Origin: Aequorivita todarodis
GTDB lineage: Bacteria > Bacteroidota > Bacteroidia > Flavobacteriales > Flavobacteriaceae
Reading direction: 5' to 3'
Assembly (NCBI RefSeq): GCF_028561335.1
Contig: NZ_JAQQTG010000016.1
Coordinates: forward strand, 191,704 to 255,703
Length of the DNA: 64,000 bases
Positions 17,070 through 25,781 of this stretch are shown one piece after another. How positions within the stretch are numbered: the first letter of the stretch is position 1; each line of letters starts with the position of its first letter. The notes beneath the pieces were generated by a model, which was not told where the DNA came from, did not search any database, and saw only the letters and a list, made by a program, of their open reading frames with translations. A program made the position numbers and the translations under genes.

Positions 17070-17807
17070 CTATTGAACGATAATTTTTGTTGTTTGGGTA
17101 GCTCCTTTTTCATTGTTGAACTTAACGATATAAGTTTGTGAGCTTAGGTCAGACATATTAACTGTTTGACGCCCTGTTTCAAAATGTGCTTGTTTCACAA
17201 CTTTTCCTTGCAAATTGTAAACCAACATGCTCACGGGCTCATTTACATTCAATACCATTTCATTGGAAACAAGGGTAGATTGAATGGTTAAATTAACTTT
17301 ACTGTTTTCGTTAACACCAACTAAAGTCGGATTGTAACGATAGGTAAAGGTTAAAGGCGTTCCTATTTCGGTAACACCATCAGCTTCATATTGATGGAAA
17401 GCAAAGATATAGTCAAGAATATCAGTTCCATTTCCAGGATCGGCGTTTAAAAAGTGGTTTCCTTCACCTGTAGTTTCGCCAACGCCAATTGGGAAGACTT
17501 CTGGTGCAGCAGGAATTGTGAACCCTACTGCAAGATTGGTATAGCACTGTTGCGCATAACATAATTCAAAAAATTCTCCGGTAGCATTTACGGCATCAAC
17601 AAATTCAATTCTTGTGTAAATTGTTTCCGAAGGATTATCATTGGTTACGAAAAAATCATAATTAGCTGAAGTACCATATCCGTATTCCGAAAATTCTATA
17701 ACATCGCCATTGTTAAGCTCATTTCCATTTATATCCGTTACGGTATATTGCGCATTTGCAATGGCCACCGAACCTATAATTGTTAAAAAAAGTAATTTAA
17801 GTTTCAT
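17070..17807 (-). CDS. T9SS type A sorting-domain protein, small
   Basis: A 245-residue protein with a signal peptide (LLFLTIIGSVAIANAQ), a beta-sandwich middle, and a C-terminal T9SS sorting domain (SMLVYNLQGKVVKQAHFE ... YIVKFNNEKGATQTTKIIVQ). It should be carried through the outer membrane by the type IX system and anchored or released. Two cysteines (ELCYAQQC) could form a disulfide. A TACTTTTG promoter box lies on the minus strand at 17868-17861. The function of the mature domain is unknown. Confidence 0.82.
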   Translation of the reverse strand: MKLKLLFLTIIGSVAIANAQYTVTDINGNELNNGDVIEFSEYGYGTSANYDFFVTNDNPSETIYTRIEFVDAVNATGEFFELCYAQQCYTNLAVGFTIPAAPEVFPIGVGETTGEGNHFLNADPGNGTDILDYIFAFHQYEADGVTEIGTPLTFTYRYNPTLVGVNENSKVNLTIQSTLVSNEMVLNVNEPVSMLVYNLQGKVVKQAHFETGRQTVNMSDLSSQTYIVKFNNEKGATQTTKIIVQ

Positions 17808-17860
17808 TTTCTTTCGTTTTTTAAATTAAATAAAATTGTTTTGAAGTTTACTGAATGCCA

Positions 17861-17868
17861 CAAAAGTA
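17861..17868 (-). promoter_or_regulatory. -7 element TACTTTTG of the small T9SS gene
   Basis: Exact TAnnTTTG on the minus strand, about 54 bases before the ATG at 17807. Confidence 0.6.
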
Positions 17869-18058
17869 AACATAAAAATTAAAAATCTTCTCTTCTTTAT
17901 GCTTTCTATGTCAGTTATTTAACATTTATGACCGTGGTTTTTTAAAAAACGATGATTTTAAGAAAACATGGATTGTGAATTTTACAATTTCATCAATATT
18001 TTAACATTTATATCACAAATATTCACATTACAAACGCATATAATATATTTTAAACAAG

Positions 18059-18066
18059 TAAATTTG
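18059..18066 (+). promoter_or_regulatory. -7 element TAAATTTG of the first Omp28 T9SS gene
   Basis: Exact TAnnTTTG in the divergent region 17808-18106, 40 bases before the ATG at 18107. The rest of this AT-rich region shows nothing else clear. Confidence 0.6.
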
Positions 18067-18106
18067 CAATAAACTTAAATTTCCCAATTATTAAAACCTA
18101 AAAATC

Positions 18107-19810
18107 ATGTTTAAAAAATTACTCTTTACTTTAATTGTTGTGTTGTTTGCAAGTGTATCATACGCGCAAACAATAGTATCAACATCCCCACAAGACCAAA
18201 ACGTAGTTCTAGAAGAATTTACGGGAATCCATTGCGTATTTTGCCCACAAGGTCACGCTATTGCCAAAGCCATACAAGACGCCAATCCAGATCGAGTTTC
18301 CTTAATTAACATTCACCAGGGAAGCTTCTCTAATCCAGGCCCCGGCGAGCCAGATTTCAGAACCCCCTATGGAAATGCTATTGTTGCCCAATCATACTCG
18401 GGATCAGGGTTTGGCTATCCATCTGGGACCGTGAACAGGCATGTGTTTCCGGGCCGTTCTATGGCTAGTGGCGGCGGAACTGCCATGGGACGAAACTTTT
18501 GGACCATTTCGGCAAACGAAACACTCGCCAAGCCATCTCCGGTAAACGTTGCCGTTGAAGCAGAAATAGATGTAGTTACAAATGTTTTAACTGTTCACGT
18601 GGAAGCATATTACACAAGCAACAGCCCGGAAGCCACCAATATGTTAAACGTTGCGTTGCTACAAAATAACACTAAAGGACCCCAAATTGGTGGAAATTCT
18701 TGCGACCAATATGTACATATGCACCGTTTGGTAGAAATGATTACCGGACAGTGGGGCGAAGAAATTACTACAACCACCGCAGGAACTTTTGTTGACAAAA
18801 CCTATACCTACCCTATTCCTGCAGATTACAACGGCGTGCCCGTTGAACTTGCCGATCTGGAAATTGTTGCCTTCATGGCTGAAACGCATCAGGAAATAGC
18901 TTCCGGAAACCGCGCATACCCAACCTTTACCAATTTTGCCAATGCCAATGATGCCAATGTTAGATACATAGCTGATTTTGAAGATCCTTGTGCCAACTAT
19001 TTAGCTCCTCAAGTAAATATCCAGAATACAGGTCAAAACCCAATTACATCTTTGGCCATAGAATATTCCATAAATGGCGGAGCACCGGCAACCTATACCT
19101 GGAATGGGAATCTAACTTCCATGCATTACCAAACAGTAGATCTTCCCGGTATCCGTTTCGATATTCAAGCCAACAACACCCTTACCATTACAGTTGCCAA
19201 TGATGATGACAACTCCAACAATACTGCTACTGCTACCTTTGACAAAGCCTATGATGCAACTACAACTGTAAATATGGAATTGCATACAGACCAATACGGA
19301 AGCGAATGCAGATGGAATGTAACTGATTATGACGGAAACATCATATATAGCGGCGGTCCTTATGGGGCCAATCAAACTATCAATGAAACTTTTACCCTGC
19401 CTTCCAATTGTTATACCTTTAATATCATAGACACTTATGGCGATGGCGGTGGCCCAGTAACCTTAACGGACACGGACCCTAGCAATACGGTGTTTTACCA
19501 AACCAACGGTGTCTTTGGATGTGGAGATTCTGTTAAATTTTCAACCGATGGCTTTGTATTGGGCGTGGCGCAAACACAACTTGAAGATGTGGTTCTTTAT
19601 CCAAATCCAGCAAGCACAACAATAAACCTTAGCAATGCTGAAAATGCAAACATTCAAGTATTTGATATCCTTGGAAAATTGATCCTTTCACAAGAAAACA
19701 TTCCTATGGATGCACAAATAAATGTGTCACAGCTTCAAGCTGGAACCTATTTTATGAAGATCTCAAAAGATAATCTTGTAACCACCAAGCGATTCTTGAT
19801 TTCAAGGTAA
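18107..19810 (+). CDS. Omp28-related protein with T9SS type A sorting domain (copy 1)
   Basis: A 567-residue secreted protein. The signal peptide (MFKKLLFTLIVVLFASVSYA) is followed by an Omp28 thioredoxin-like domain with EEFTGIHCVFCPQGHAIAKA (Cys43 and Cys46). The middle has CARDB-like segments (ITSLAIEYSINGG) and then a beta-sandwich with a Gly-Asp-rich loop (DTYGDGGGP). The last about 75 residues are a T9SS sorting domain ending KRFLISR. It is closely similar to the next gene along its whole length. A terminator follows at 19835. It is predicted to be a surface or secreted thiol protein; the substrate is unknown. Confidence 0.87.
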   Translation: MFKKLLFTLIVVLFASVSYAQTIVSTSPQDQNVVLEEFTGIHCVFCPQGHAIAKAIQDANPDRVSLINIHQGSFSNPGPGEPDFRTPYGNAIVAQSYSGSGFGYPSGTVNRHVFPGRSMASGGGTAMGRNFWTISANETLAKPSPVNVAVEAEIDVVTNVLTVHVEAYYTSNSPEATNMLNVALLQNNTKGPQIGGNSCDQYVHMHRLVEMITGQWGEEITTTTAGTFVDKTYTYPIPADYNGVPVELADLEIVAFMAETHQEIASGNRAYPTFTNFANANDANVRYIADFEDPCANYLAPQVNIQNTGQNPITSLAIEYSINGGAPATYTWNGNLTSMHYQTVDLPGIRFDIQANNTLTITVANDDDNSNNTATATFDKAYDATTTVNMELHTDQYGSECRWNVTDYDGNIIYSGGPYGANQTINETFTLPSNCYTFNIIDTYGDGGGPVTLTDTDPSNTVFYQTNGVFGCGDSVKFSTDGFVLGVAQTQLEDVVLYPNPASTTINLSNAENANIQVFDILGKLILSQENIPMDAQINVSQLQAGTYFMKISKDNLVTTKRFLISR

Positions 19811-19834
19811 CACTATAGTTTCTATATATATTTT

Positions 19835-19862
19835 AAAACCCCGGCTTGTTCGGGGTTTTTTA
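19835..19862 (+). terminator. intrinsic terminator of Omp28 copy 1
   Basis: Stem aaaaccccg/cggggtttt with loop gcttgtt and a T run, 24 bases after the stop codon. Confidence 0.92.
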
Positions 19863-20096
19863 TTGCCAACATTTCAGCACATAAAGACTTGAAATGTTCT
19901 AAAAACTGGCAACCCTAATTTAGCAAAACTTCCTTTTTCCCATATCAAGTTATTCGCTTCTCCCAATTTGAAGGGTATTTTCTGAAAAATATAACATGCC
20001 CAAAATGTAGATTATATTGCTGAAAACCCTTCAAAATTTTAACAATCAAAATCTTAAAAACTGACAGTTAAGTTGTTATAATAAATTATAAAAAAG

Positions 20097-20104
20097 TACA
20101 TTTG
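20097..20104 (+). promoter_or_regulatory. -7 element TACATTTG of Omp28 copy 2
   Basis: Exact TAnnTTTG, 43 bases before the ATG at 20148; similar placement to the box of copy 1. Confidence 0.6.
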
Positions 20105-20147
20105 TAGCTAATCTTATTAATTCACAACATTCTAAAATTAAAAAACC

Positions 20148-21845
20148 ATGTTTAAAAAACTACCTCTCAGCTTGGTTGTAGCCTTATTTGCATTTGCCAC
20201 GTATGGGCAGACAATAGTGTCAACCTCCCCACAAGACCAAAATGTAGTCCTTGAAGAATTCACAGGAATCCATTGTACTTGGTGCCCCTCTGGCCATGCT
20301 ATTGCAAAAGCAATTCAAGACGCAAACCCAGATCGTGTTTCTTTGATAAATATCCACCAGGGTGGCTATGCCGTTCCAAGTGGAAATGAACCCGATTTCA
20401 GGACTCCTTATGGCAACGCTATTGTTGCCCAATCATATTCTGGAACAGGCTTCGGCTACCCATCAGGCACTGTAAACAGACACGTATTTCCAGGTCGTTC
20501 TATGGCCACTGGCGGTGGAACTGCTATGTCAAGAAGTTATTGGACAATTTCGGCAAACGAAACCATGGCCATAGGTTCTGCCGTAAACGTTGGCGTTGAA
20601 GCTTCGATTGATGTAAATACCAATGTATTGACCGTTCATGTGGAGGCCTATTATACAAGCAACAGTCCAGAAGGAACAAACTTGCTAAATGTGGCTTTGT
20701 TACAGAACAATACCTTAGGCCCACAAACAGGAGGTGGACAAGGAAACAATTATGTACACATGCACCGTTTGGTTGAATTGATTACCGGCCAATGGGGCGA
20801 GGTTATCAACACCACTACTGCGGGAACTTTTGTGGACCGCACCTATACTTACACAATTCCTGCGGCATATAACAATGTGCCTACCGAACTTGCGGATATG
20901 GAAGTTGTAGCTTTTATTTCCAATACACACCAAGAAATTCCAAGTGGTAATAGAGCATATCCTACTTACACAGGGCTTACATATGCAAATGACGCAAACA
21001 TAAGATCCATTACCGACATCCCTGCAACTTGCGACACAACTCTTGCACCAGAGATAAACGTTCAAAACTTGGGTCAAGATCCAATAACATCTTTGGCTAT
21101 AGAATATATCATTAATGGCGACTCAAACACCTACAACTGGACCGGAAACATTATGTCCCTCCACAGCGAGACTATTGAGCTTCCAGAAGTTCCCTATAAC
21201 CTTCAAGGAACCAATACGCTTGTAGTGAACCTGCCAAATGACGATAACAACTCCAACAATACCGCATCAACAACTTTTGATAAGGCACCTGCCGGAACGA
21301 GAGCAGTTACCATGGAATTGCACGTTGACAACTACGGAGCCCAAACCAGATGGTATGTTTATAATTCCAACGGCACCGCAATTTATAATGGCGGACCCTA
21401 CCCGAACAATAATCCACAGATAATAACTGAAACGTTCGACTTGCCACTAGACTGCTATCAATTCCGTGTTTTAGATACTTCCAGCAACGGCGGTGGCGAA
21501 ATAACGCTTACCGATAATCAAGGAACGGTACTTTACCATACAAACGGCAATTATGGCAATGGAGAAAGATCTCCATTCTCCAGTAACGGTCTTTTGGGCG
21601 TAAACCAAAATCAACTGGACAACATTAGTTTATATCCAAACCCAGCTTCTTCAACAATTAATGTGAAAAATGCTGAAAACGCAAACCTTCAAGTGTTTGA
21701 CATTCTTGGAAAATTAATTCTTTCACAAAATAATATTGCTATGGATGCGCAAATAAATGTTTCGCAACTTCAAGCAGGAACTTATTTTATGAAAATTTCA
21801 AAGGACAACCTTGTAACCACCAAGCGATTCTTGATTTCCAAATAA
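20148..21845 (+). CDS. Omp28-related protein with T9SS type A sorting domain (copy 2)
   Basis: A 565-residue tandem paralogue of the 18107 gene: signal peptide, Omp28 domain with CTWC (Cys43 and Cys46) in place of CVFC, CARDB-like middle, and a T9SS tail ending KRFLISK. The tail is nearly identical to copy 1, and the DNA of the last thirty or so bases is almost unchanged, so the duplication is fairly recent or the tails are kept alike by conversion. The residues between the redox cysteines and the middle domains differ most. Same predicted destination; possibly different partner proteins. Confidence 0.87.
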   Translation: MFKKLPLSLVVALFAFATYGQTIVSTSPQDQNVVLEEFTGIHCTWCPSGHAIAKAIQDANPDRVSLINIHQGGYAVPSGNEPDFRTPYGNAIVAQSYSGTGFGYPSGTVNRHVFPGRSMATGGGTAMSRSYWTISANETMAIGSAVNVGVEASIDVNTNVLTVHVEAYYTSNSPEGTNLLNVALLQNNTLGPQTGGGQGNNYVHMHRLVELITGQWGEVINTTTAGTFVDRTYTYTIPAAYNNVPTELADMEVVAFISNTHQEIPSGNRAYPTYTGLTYANDANIRSITDIPATCDTTLAPEINVQNLGQDPITSLAIEYIINGDSNTYNWTGNIMSLHSETIELPEVPYNLQGTNTLVVNLPNDDNNSNNTASTTFDKAPAGTRAVTMELHVDNYGAQTRWYVYNSNGTAIYNGGPYPNNNPQIITETFDLPLDCYQFRVLDTSSNGGGEITLTDNQGTVLYHTNGNYGNGERSPFSSNGLLGVNQNQLDNISLYPNPASSTINVKNAENANLQVFDILGKLILSQNNIAMDAQINVSQLQAGTYFMKISKDNLVTTKRFLISK

Positions 21846-21868
21846 ATAAACGCTTCAATTTTTTAAAG

Positions 21869-21893
21869 AACCCCGATTTTTCGGGGTTTTTTT
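21869..21893 (+). terminator. intrinsic terminator of Omp28 copy 2
   Basis: Stem aaccccga/tcggggtt with loop tttt and a T run, 24 bases after the stop. Confidence 0.92.
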
Positions 21894-21927
21894 ATACCTT
21901 AAACCTTCCAGCCATTGGAACGCTGGA

Positions 21928-22521
21928 ATGGCTTTATTCAATAAAAATTTCCCTGATATGAAATATTCCATTTGCGAAGAAAACATAGTTTTCAATGACC
22001 ACTATAAAATAGTAAAGGCCAAAGTAACCTATGACACTTTCAACGGAAAACAAATAACTGCCAAACGGCTTGCTTTTGAGAGAGGCGACTCCGTTGCCAT
22101 CCTAATACTTGAAAAGGATTCAGATAGTTTGTTGTTGACCAATCAGTTCCGTTATCCAAGCTGTAAAAACAACAATGGATGGCTGTTGGAAATACCCGCA
22201 GGGTCCATTGAAGAAAACGAAGACCCGGAAGAATGTATAGCCCGCGAAGTGATGGAAGAGTTAGGCTACCGAATAAAGAACCCAAAATCCATAAGTACAT
22301 TTTACACCTCACCCGGTGCCTCAACCGAACGTATTTTCCTTTTCTTTGCTGAAGTTATGCAAAACGACAAAACCGGAAAAGGCGGCGGAAACGAAAATGA
22401 AAAGGAAGACATTCAATTGGTGAAAATCCCTGTTTCAGAAATAGCTTCTAAAATTTTAGAATTAAAAGATGCCAAGACAATACTTGCGTTGCAATGGTTT
22501 CTTTTGAATGCTAGTTTGTAG
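21928..22521 (+). CDS. NUDIX hydrolase, ADP-ribose pyrophosphatase-like
   Basis: A cytoplasmic pyrophosphohydrolase with a perfect Nudix box at about residues 91-113: Gly, five residues, Glu, seven residues, then REVMEELGY. The sequence before the box (LLTNQFRYPSCKNNNGWLLE) is like ADP-ribose pyrophosphatases. The long frame starts at 21928 (197 residues). This ATG lies in the arm of a 7-base hairpin (TTCCAGC at 21906-21912, GCTGGAA at 21922-21928), and the ATG at 21958 (MKYSICEENIVF) is a good alternative with an A-rich leader. Substrate inferred from family only. Confidence 0.85.
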   Translation: MALFNKNFPDMKYSICEENIVFNDHYKIVKAKVTYDTFNGKQITAKRLAFERGDSVAILILEKDSDSLLLTNQFRYPSCKNNNGWLLEIPAGSIEENEDPEECIAREVMEELGYRIKNPKSISTFYTSPGASTERIFLFFAEVMQNDKTGKGGGNENEKEDIQLVKIPVSEIASKILELKDAKTILALQWFLLNASL

Positions 22522-22609
22522 TTGGGAAGATTCAAAAAAAAAATTCTGCCCATATCATTTTTGAAGAAGGGGAATCAAATCCAAAACCTCAAAACTTTGA
22601 AGCTTATAA

Positions 22610-23239
22610 TCACCCTTTAAATTTCAGAGGCAAATAGACTACGCTTTTGGTTTCAAAAAAATCTTCCTTAAAATAATCACCCAACGGAAAAACCACGGCA
22701 TTCTTATAAACTTTTAATTCTTCGGTAAGATCGCCTCCTTTTAGGTAAAGAATTCCGTTTTTTCGGTCGTGCAGGCTTTTTTTGGCAATTTTATCATTCA
22801 CCCAATGCACAAAAGTTTCCATTTGGGCCACGGCGCGGCTTACAATAAAATCATATTTACCGGAAATAGTTTCAACCCGGGCATTTGTCACTTTTACGTT
22901 TTTAAGCTGTAATCCTTCAACTACCTCTTCCACAACCTTAATTTTTTTGCCAATACTATCTACAAGGTGGAAATGTACCTCTGGATAAAGAATTGCCAAT
23001 GGAATGCCCGGAAAGCCACCGCCGGTACCCACATCCAAAATCTTTGCGCCCGGAAGGAACGGTTGCACTTTTGAAATCCCGAGGGAATGCAGAACATGGC
23101 GCAGATAAAGCTCGTCAATATCCTTTCGGGAAACCACGTTTATTTTCAGGTTCCAGTCTTCGTAAAGCCCCTGCAACATCTGAAACTGACTTTTTTGAGT
23201 ATCAGTAAGTTGCGGAAAATATTTAGATATCAGTTCCAT
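22610..23239 (-). CDS. rsmG: 16S rRNA (guanine527-N7)-methyltransferase
   Basis: A 209-residue enzyme that methylates G527 of 16S rRNA, using SAM. The SAM motif is LDVGTGGGFPGIPLAI; IVSRAVAQ and the C-terminal VVYLPLKFKG fit RsmG. The start is the ATG at 23239, because the minus-strand promoter TACTTTTG (23263-23256) would begin transcription about eight bases before it; the longer frame runs back through the promoter. It is divergent from the desaturase gene. Confidence 0.93.
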   Translation of the reverse strand: MELISKYFPQLTDTQKSQFQMLQGLYEDWNLKINVVSRKDIDELYLRHVLHSLGISKVQPFLPGAKILDVGTGGGFPGIPLAILYPEVHFHLVDSIGKKIKVVEEVVEGLQLKNVKVTNARVETISGKYDFIVSRAVAQMETFVHWVNDKIAKKSLHDRKNGILYLKGGDLTEELKVYKNAVVFPLGDYFKEDFFETKSVVYLPLKFKG

Positions 23240-23253
23240 AATTTCATTTAGGA

Positions 23254-23276
23254 GGCAAAAGTATGGTATCTTTGCG
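23254..23276. promoter_or_regulatory. two abutting divergent -7 elements (rsmG and desaturase)
   Basis: Minus-strand TACTTTTGCC (23263-23254) faces rsmG. Plus-strand TATCTTTGCG (23267-23276) faces the desaturase. Only three bases separate them, so two polymerases could not bind both at once. Confidence 0.6.
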
Positions 23277-23365
23277 AAAATTATGGTTTTGAAACCCCAC
23301 ATTTCCATAAAAGATAATTATTTTTGTGGCTCACACCATAACAACCCCCAGTTAAACAATTCATT

Positions 23366-24466
23366 TTGACATACAAACATCTTAATTTCTCACGAGTTGA
23401 CAGTGCTAAATTTTTTAGAACCCTAAACAAACGCGTTAACGATTATTTTAAGGACAACAACATTGCCAGAACAGGCAACTGGAAACTACACCTGAAAACA
23501 ATCATAATGTTTTCAATATACCTTACCCCCTATTTTTTATTATTAACGCTCGATCTTCCCGGCTGGGTACAATTGCTTTTCACTATCGTTATGGGGGTGG
23601 GAATGGCAGGCGTGGGCATGAACGTGATGCACGATGCAAACCACGGGTCCTATTCGTCCAAAAAATGGGTAAATAAGATAATGGGAAGCAGCATGTATAT
23701 TCTTGCCGGAAATGTCTATAACTGGCAAGTTCAACACAATGTTTTGCACCATACCTATACAAACATCCACGGCCACGACGAAGATCTGGAGGCAGGAAGA
23801 ATCCTCCGTTTTTCGAAACATTCAAAATGGCACAGGTTCCATAAATTCCAACATTGGTACAGTCTTTTCTTTTATGGGCTATTGACTTTTAACTGGGTGC
23901 TTACCACAGATTTTTCCCAGACCAAAAGGTATTTGGCGCGTAAACTTTCTTATGGAAAACTGCCCAAACCAGTTACCCAGTGGAGTATTTTGGTAATCAC
24001 AAAAATGATTTACATATCGCTGTGGATCGTGATCCCGATTCTATTTTTCAATATTGTTTGGTGGAAAATTTTAGTTGGCTTCTTTATAATGCACTATGTT
24101 GCAGGACTCATTTTGAGTGTTGTTTTTCAACTTGCACACGTAGTGGAAGATACCGAGATCATGCTTCCGGATGAAAGCGGCACTATGAAAAACACTTGGG
24201 CAATCCATCAATTGTTTACGACGATGAATTTTTCAACCAATAATCGAATTGTGAACTGGTACACAGGCGGGTTGAACCATCAGGTTGAGCACCATATTTT
24301 TCCGAACATCAGCCACATTCACTATAAGAATATTTCAAAAATTTTAAAGAGCACGACCAAAGAATTTAACTTACCGTATAAAGAATATAAAACTACGCGC
24401 CAGGCGATTATTGCACATTTCAGACATTTAAAAGAAATGGGGCTAAAGCCTACCGTATCCGCTTAA
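23366..24466 (+). CDS. membrane fatty acid desaturase
   Basis: A 366-residue integral membrane di-iron enzyme that introduces a double bond into acyl chains. All three histidine boxes are present: HDANH (89-93), HNVLHH (124-129) and QVEHH (306-310). The Gln in the third box is typical of front-end and linoleoyl-CoA-type desaturases. Hydrophobic pairs lie at about 45-95 and 205-260. The start is TTG at 23366; the next in-frame ATG (Met 48) would cut into the first membrane segment. The TATCTTTG box at 23267 is the likely promoter. Five bases separate it from the aminotransferase gene. Position specificity is not predictable here. Confidence 0.9.
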   Translation: MTYKHLNFSRVDSAKFFRTLNKRVNDYFKDNNIARTGNWKLHLKTIIMFSIYLTPYFLLLTLDLPGWVQLLFTIVMGVGMAGVGMNVMHDANHGSYSSKKWVNKIMGSSMYILAGNVYNWQVQHNVLHHTYTNIHGHDEDLEAGRILRFSKHSKWHRFHKFQHWYSLFFYGLLTFNWVLTTDFSQTKRYLARKLSYGKLPKPVTQWSILVITKMIYISLWIVIPILFFNIVWWKILVGFFIMHYVAGLILSVVFQLAHVVEDTEIMLPDESGTMKNTWAIHQLFTTMNFSTNNRIVNWYTGGLNHQVEHHIFPNISHIHYKNISKILKSTTKEFNLPYKEYKTTRQAIIAHFRHLKEMGLKPTVSA

Positions 24467-24471
24467 TCATT

Positions 24472-25659
24472 ATGGACAACAGACTTTCAAAACGAGTGAA
24501 CGAGATGGCCACCTCGGCCACACTGGCAATGGCTGCCAAAACAAGGGAATTAAAAGAACAAGGAATAGACATCATAGGCCTGAGCCTCGGAGAACCCGAT
24601 TTTCCAGTTCCAGAATTTGTGAAACAAGCTGCCATTCAAGCAATAGAAGCCGATTATCACTCCTACACCCCCGTGGACGGTTATGGCGATTTGAAGAAAG
24701 CGATTATCACCAAATTCAAAAGAGACAATAACCTTGAATACAAACCTTCCCAGATAGTTGTATCAACAGGTGCCAAGCAGTCTTTGGCCAATTTGATGAT
24801 GGTACTGCTGGATGAAGGGGATGAAGTTTTATTGCCAGCCCCTTACTGGGTAAGCTACGCAGACCAAAGTAAGGTTGCGGGAGGCGTTCCCAAAGAAATA
24901 CCAACTTCAATTGAAACCGATTTCAAGGTTACCCCTGAAGCATTGGAAGCCGCCATTACGCCAAAAACGAAAATGATCGTTTACAGCTCCCCCTGCAACC
25001 CGAGCGGTTCTGTTTATAGCAGAAAGGAACTGAGGAAATTGGCCGATGTTTTGGTCAAATATCCCGAAATCATAGTTATTAGCGACGAAATCTACGAGCA
25101 TATCAACTTTACGGGAAACCATACCTCCATGGCTGAATTTGAGGATATGTATGACCGGACTGTGGTTGTGAACGGTGTTTCCAAAGCCTTCTCGATGACG
25201 GGATGGCGCATAGGGTATATTGGCGGCCCCGAATGGATCGCACGTGCCTGCGACAAAATGCAAGGGCAGGTAACCAGTGGCGCAAACTGTATTGCGCAAA
25301 GAGCAACCATAACTGCTTTGGAGAATCCGCCGAGCAAAATAAAATTCATGGTCGATGCCTTTAAGGAAAGAAGAAGTTTGATCTTGAGCTTGCTTTCTGA
25401 AATTGAAGGTTTCAAAACCAACAAACCTGAAGGGGCTTTTTACGTTTTCCCGGATATTTCCTATTTCTTCGGAAAAACCCTGCGCGGAAAAAACATCAAT
25501 ACTGCCTCAGATTTTTCACTGTATCTCTTGGAAGAAGCCAAGGTAGCAACCGTTACGGGCGAAGCCTTTGGCGACCCAAACTGCATCCGCTTGTCCTATG
25601 CCGCTTCCGAAACTGACATTAAAGAAGCCATGCAGCGAATTAAGGCAGCTTTAAGTTAG
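24472..25659 (+). CDS. aspC: pyridoxal-phosphate aminotransferase, aspartate aminotransferase type
   Basis: A 395-residue cytoplasmic class I/II aminotransferase. PLP-binding features are STGAKQSLANLM near residues 100-110, SSPCNPSGSVYS (the Asn of the NPxG loop), SDEIYEHI, and the Schiff-base lysine in GVSKAFSMTGWRIGY (Lys 238). Near the C-terminus, CIRLSYAASETDI holds the carboxylate-binding Arg. It matches the family usually annotated as aspartate aminotransferase. It follows the desaturase with a five-base gap, so they are cotranscribed, although the pathways look unrelated. The exact amino acid is inferred. Confidence 0.9.
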   Translation: MDNRLSKRVNEMATSATLAMAAKTRELKEQGIDIIGLSLGEPDFPVPEFVKQAAIQAIEADYHSYTPVDGYGDLKKAIITKFKRDNNLEYKPSQIVVSTGAKQSLANLMMVLLDEGDEVLLPAPYWVSYADQSKVAGGVPKEIPTSIETDFKVTPEALEAAITPKTKMIVYSSPCNPSGSVYSRKELRKLADVLVKYPEIIVISDEIYEHINFTGNHTSMAEFEDMYDRTVVVNGVSKAFSMTGWRIGYIGGPEWIARACDKMQGQVTSGANCIAQRATITALENPPSKIKFMVDAFKERRSLILSLLSEIEGFKTNKPEGAFYVFPDISYFFGKTLRGKNINTASDFSLYLLEEAKVATVTGEAFGDPNCIRLSYAASETDIKEAMQRIKAALS

Positions 25660-25781
25660 CAAATACTTTCAGGACAGAAATTTAAGTTTGGTTAAAATCG
25701 GCAAAATTTATTTTCATTATCTATTTTATCTGTACTTTAGGCACTTATCTATTTTTTTAACTCAAAACAATACCTTTAACA

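Larger units (their letters stand above)
19811..20147 (+). other. intergenic region between the two Omp28 paralogues
   Basis: The 337 bases hold the terminator of copy 1 (19835-19862) and the promoter of copy 2 (TACATTTG at 20097-20104). The centre is AT-rich with no open frame or repeat that I can support. Separate promoters show the copies are two transcription units, not one operon. Confidence 0.75.
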
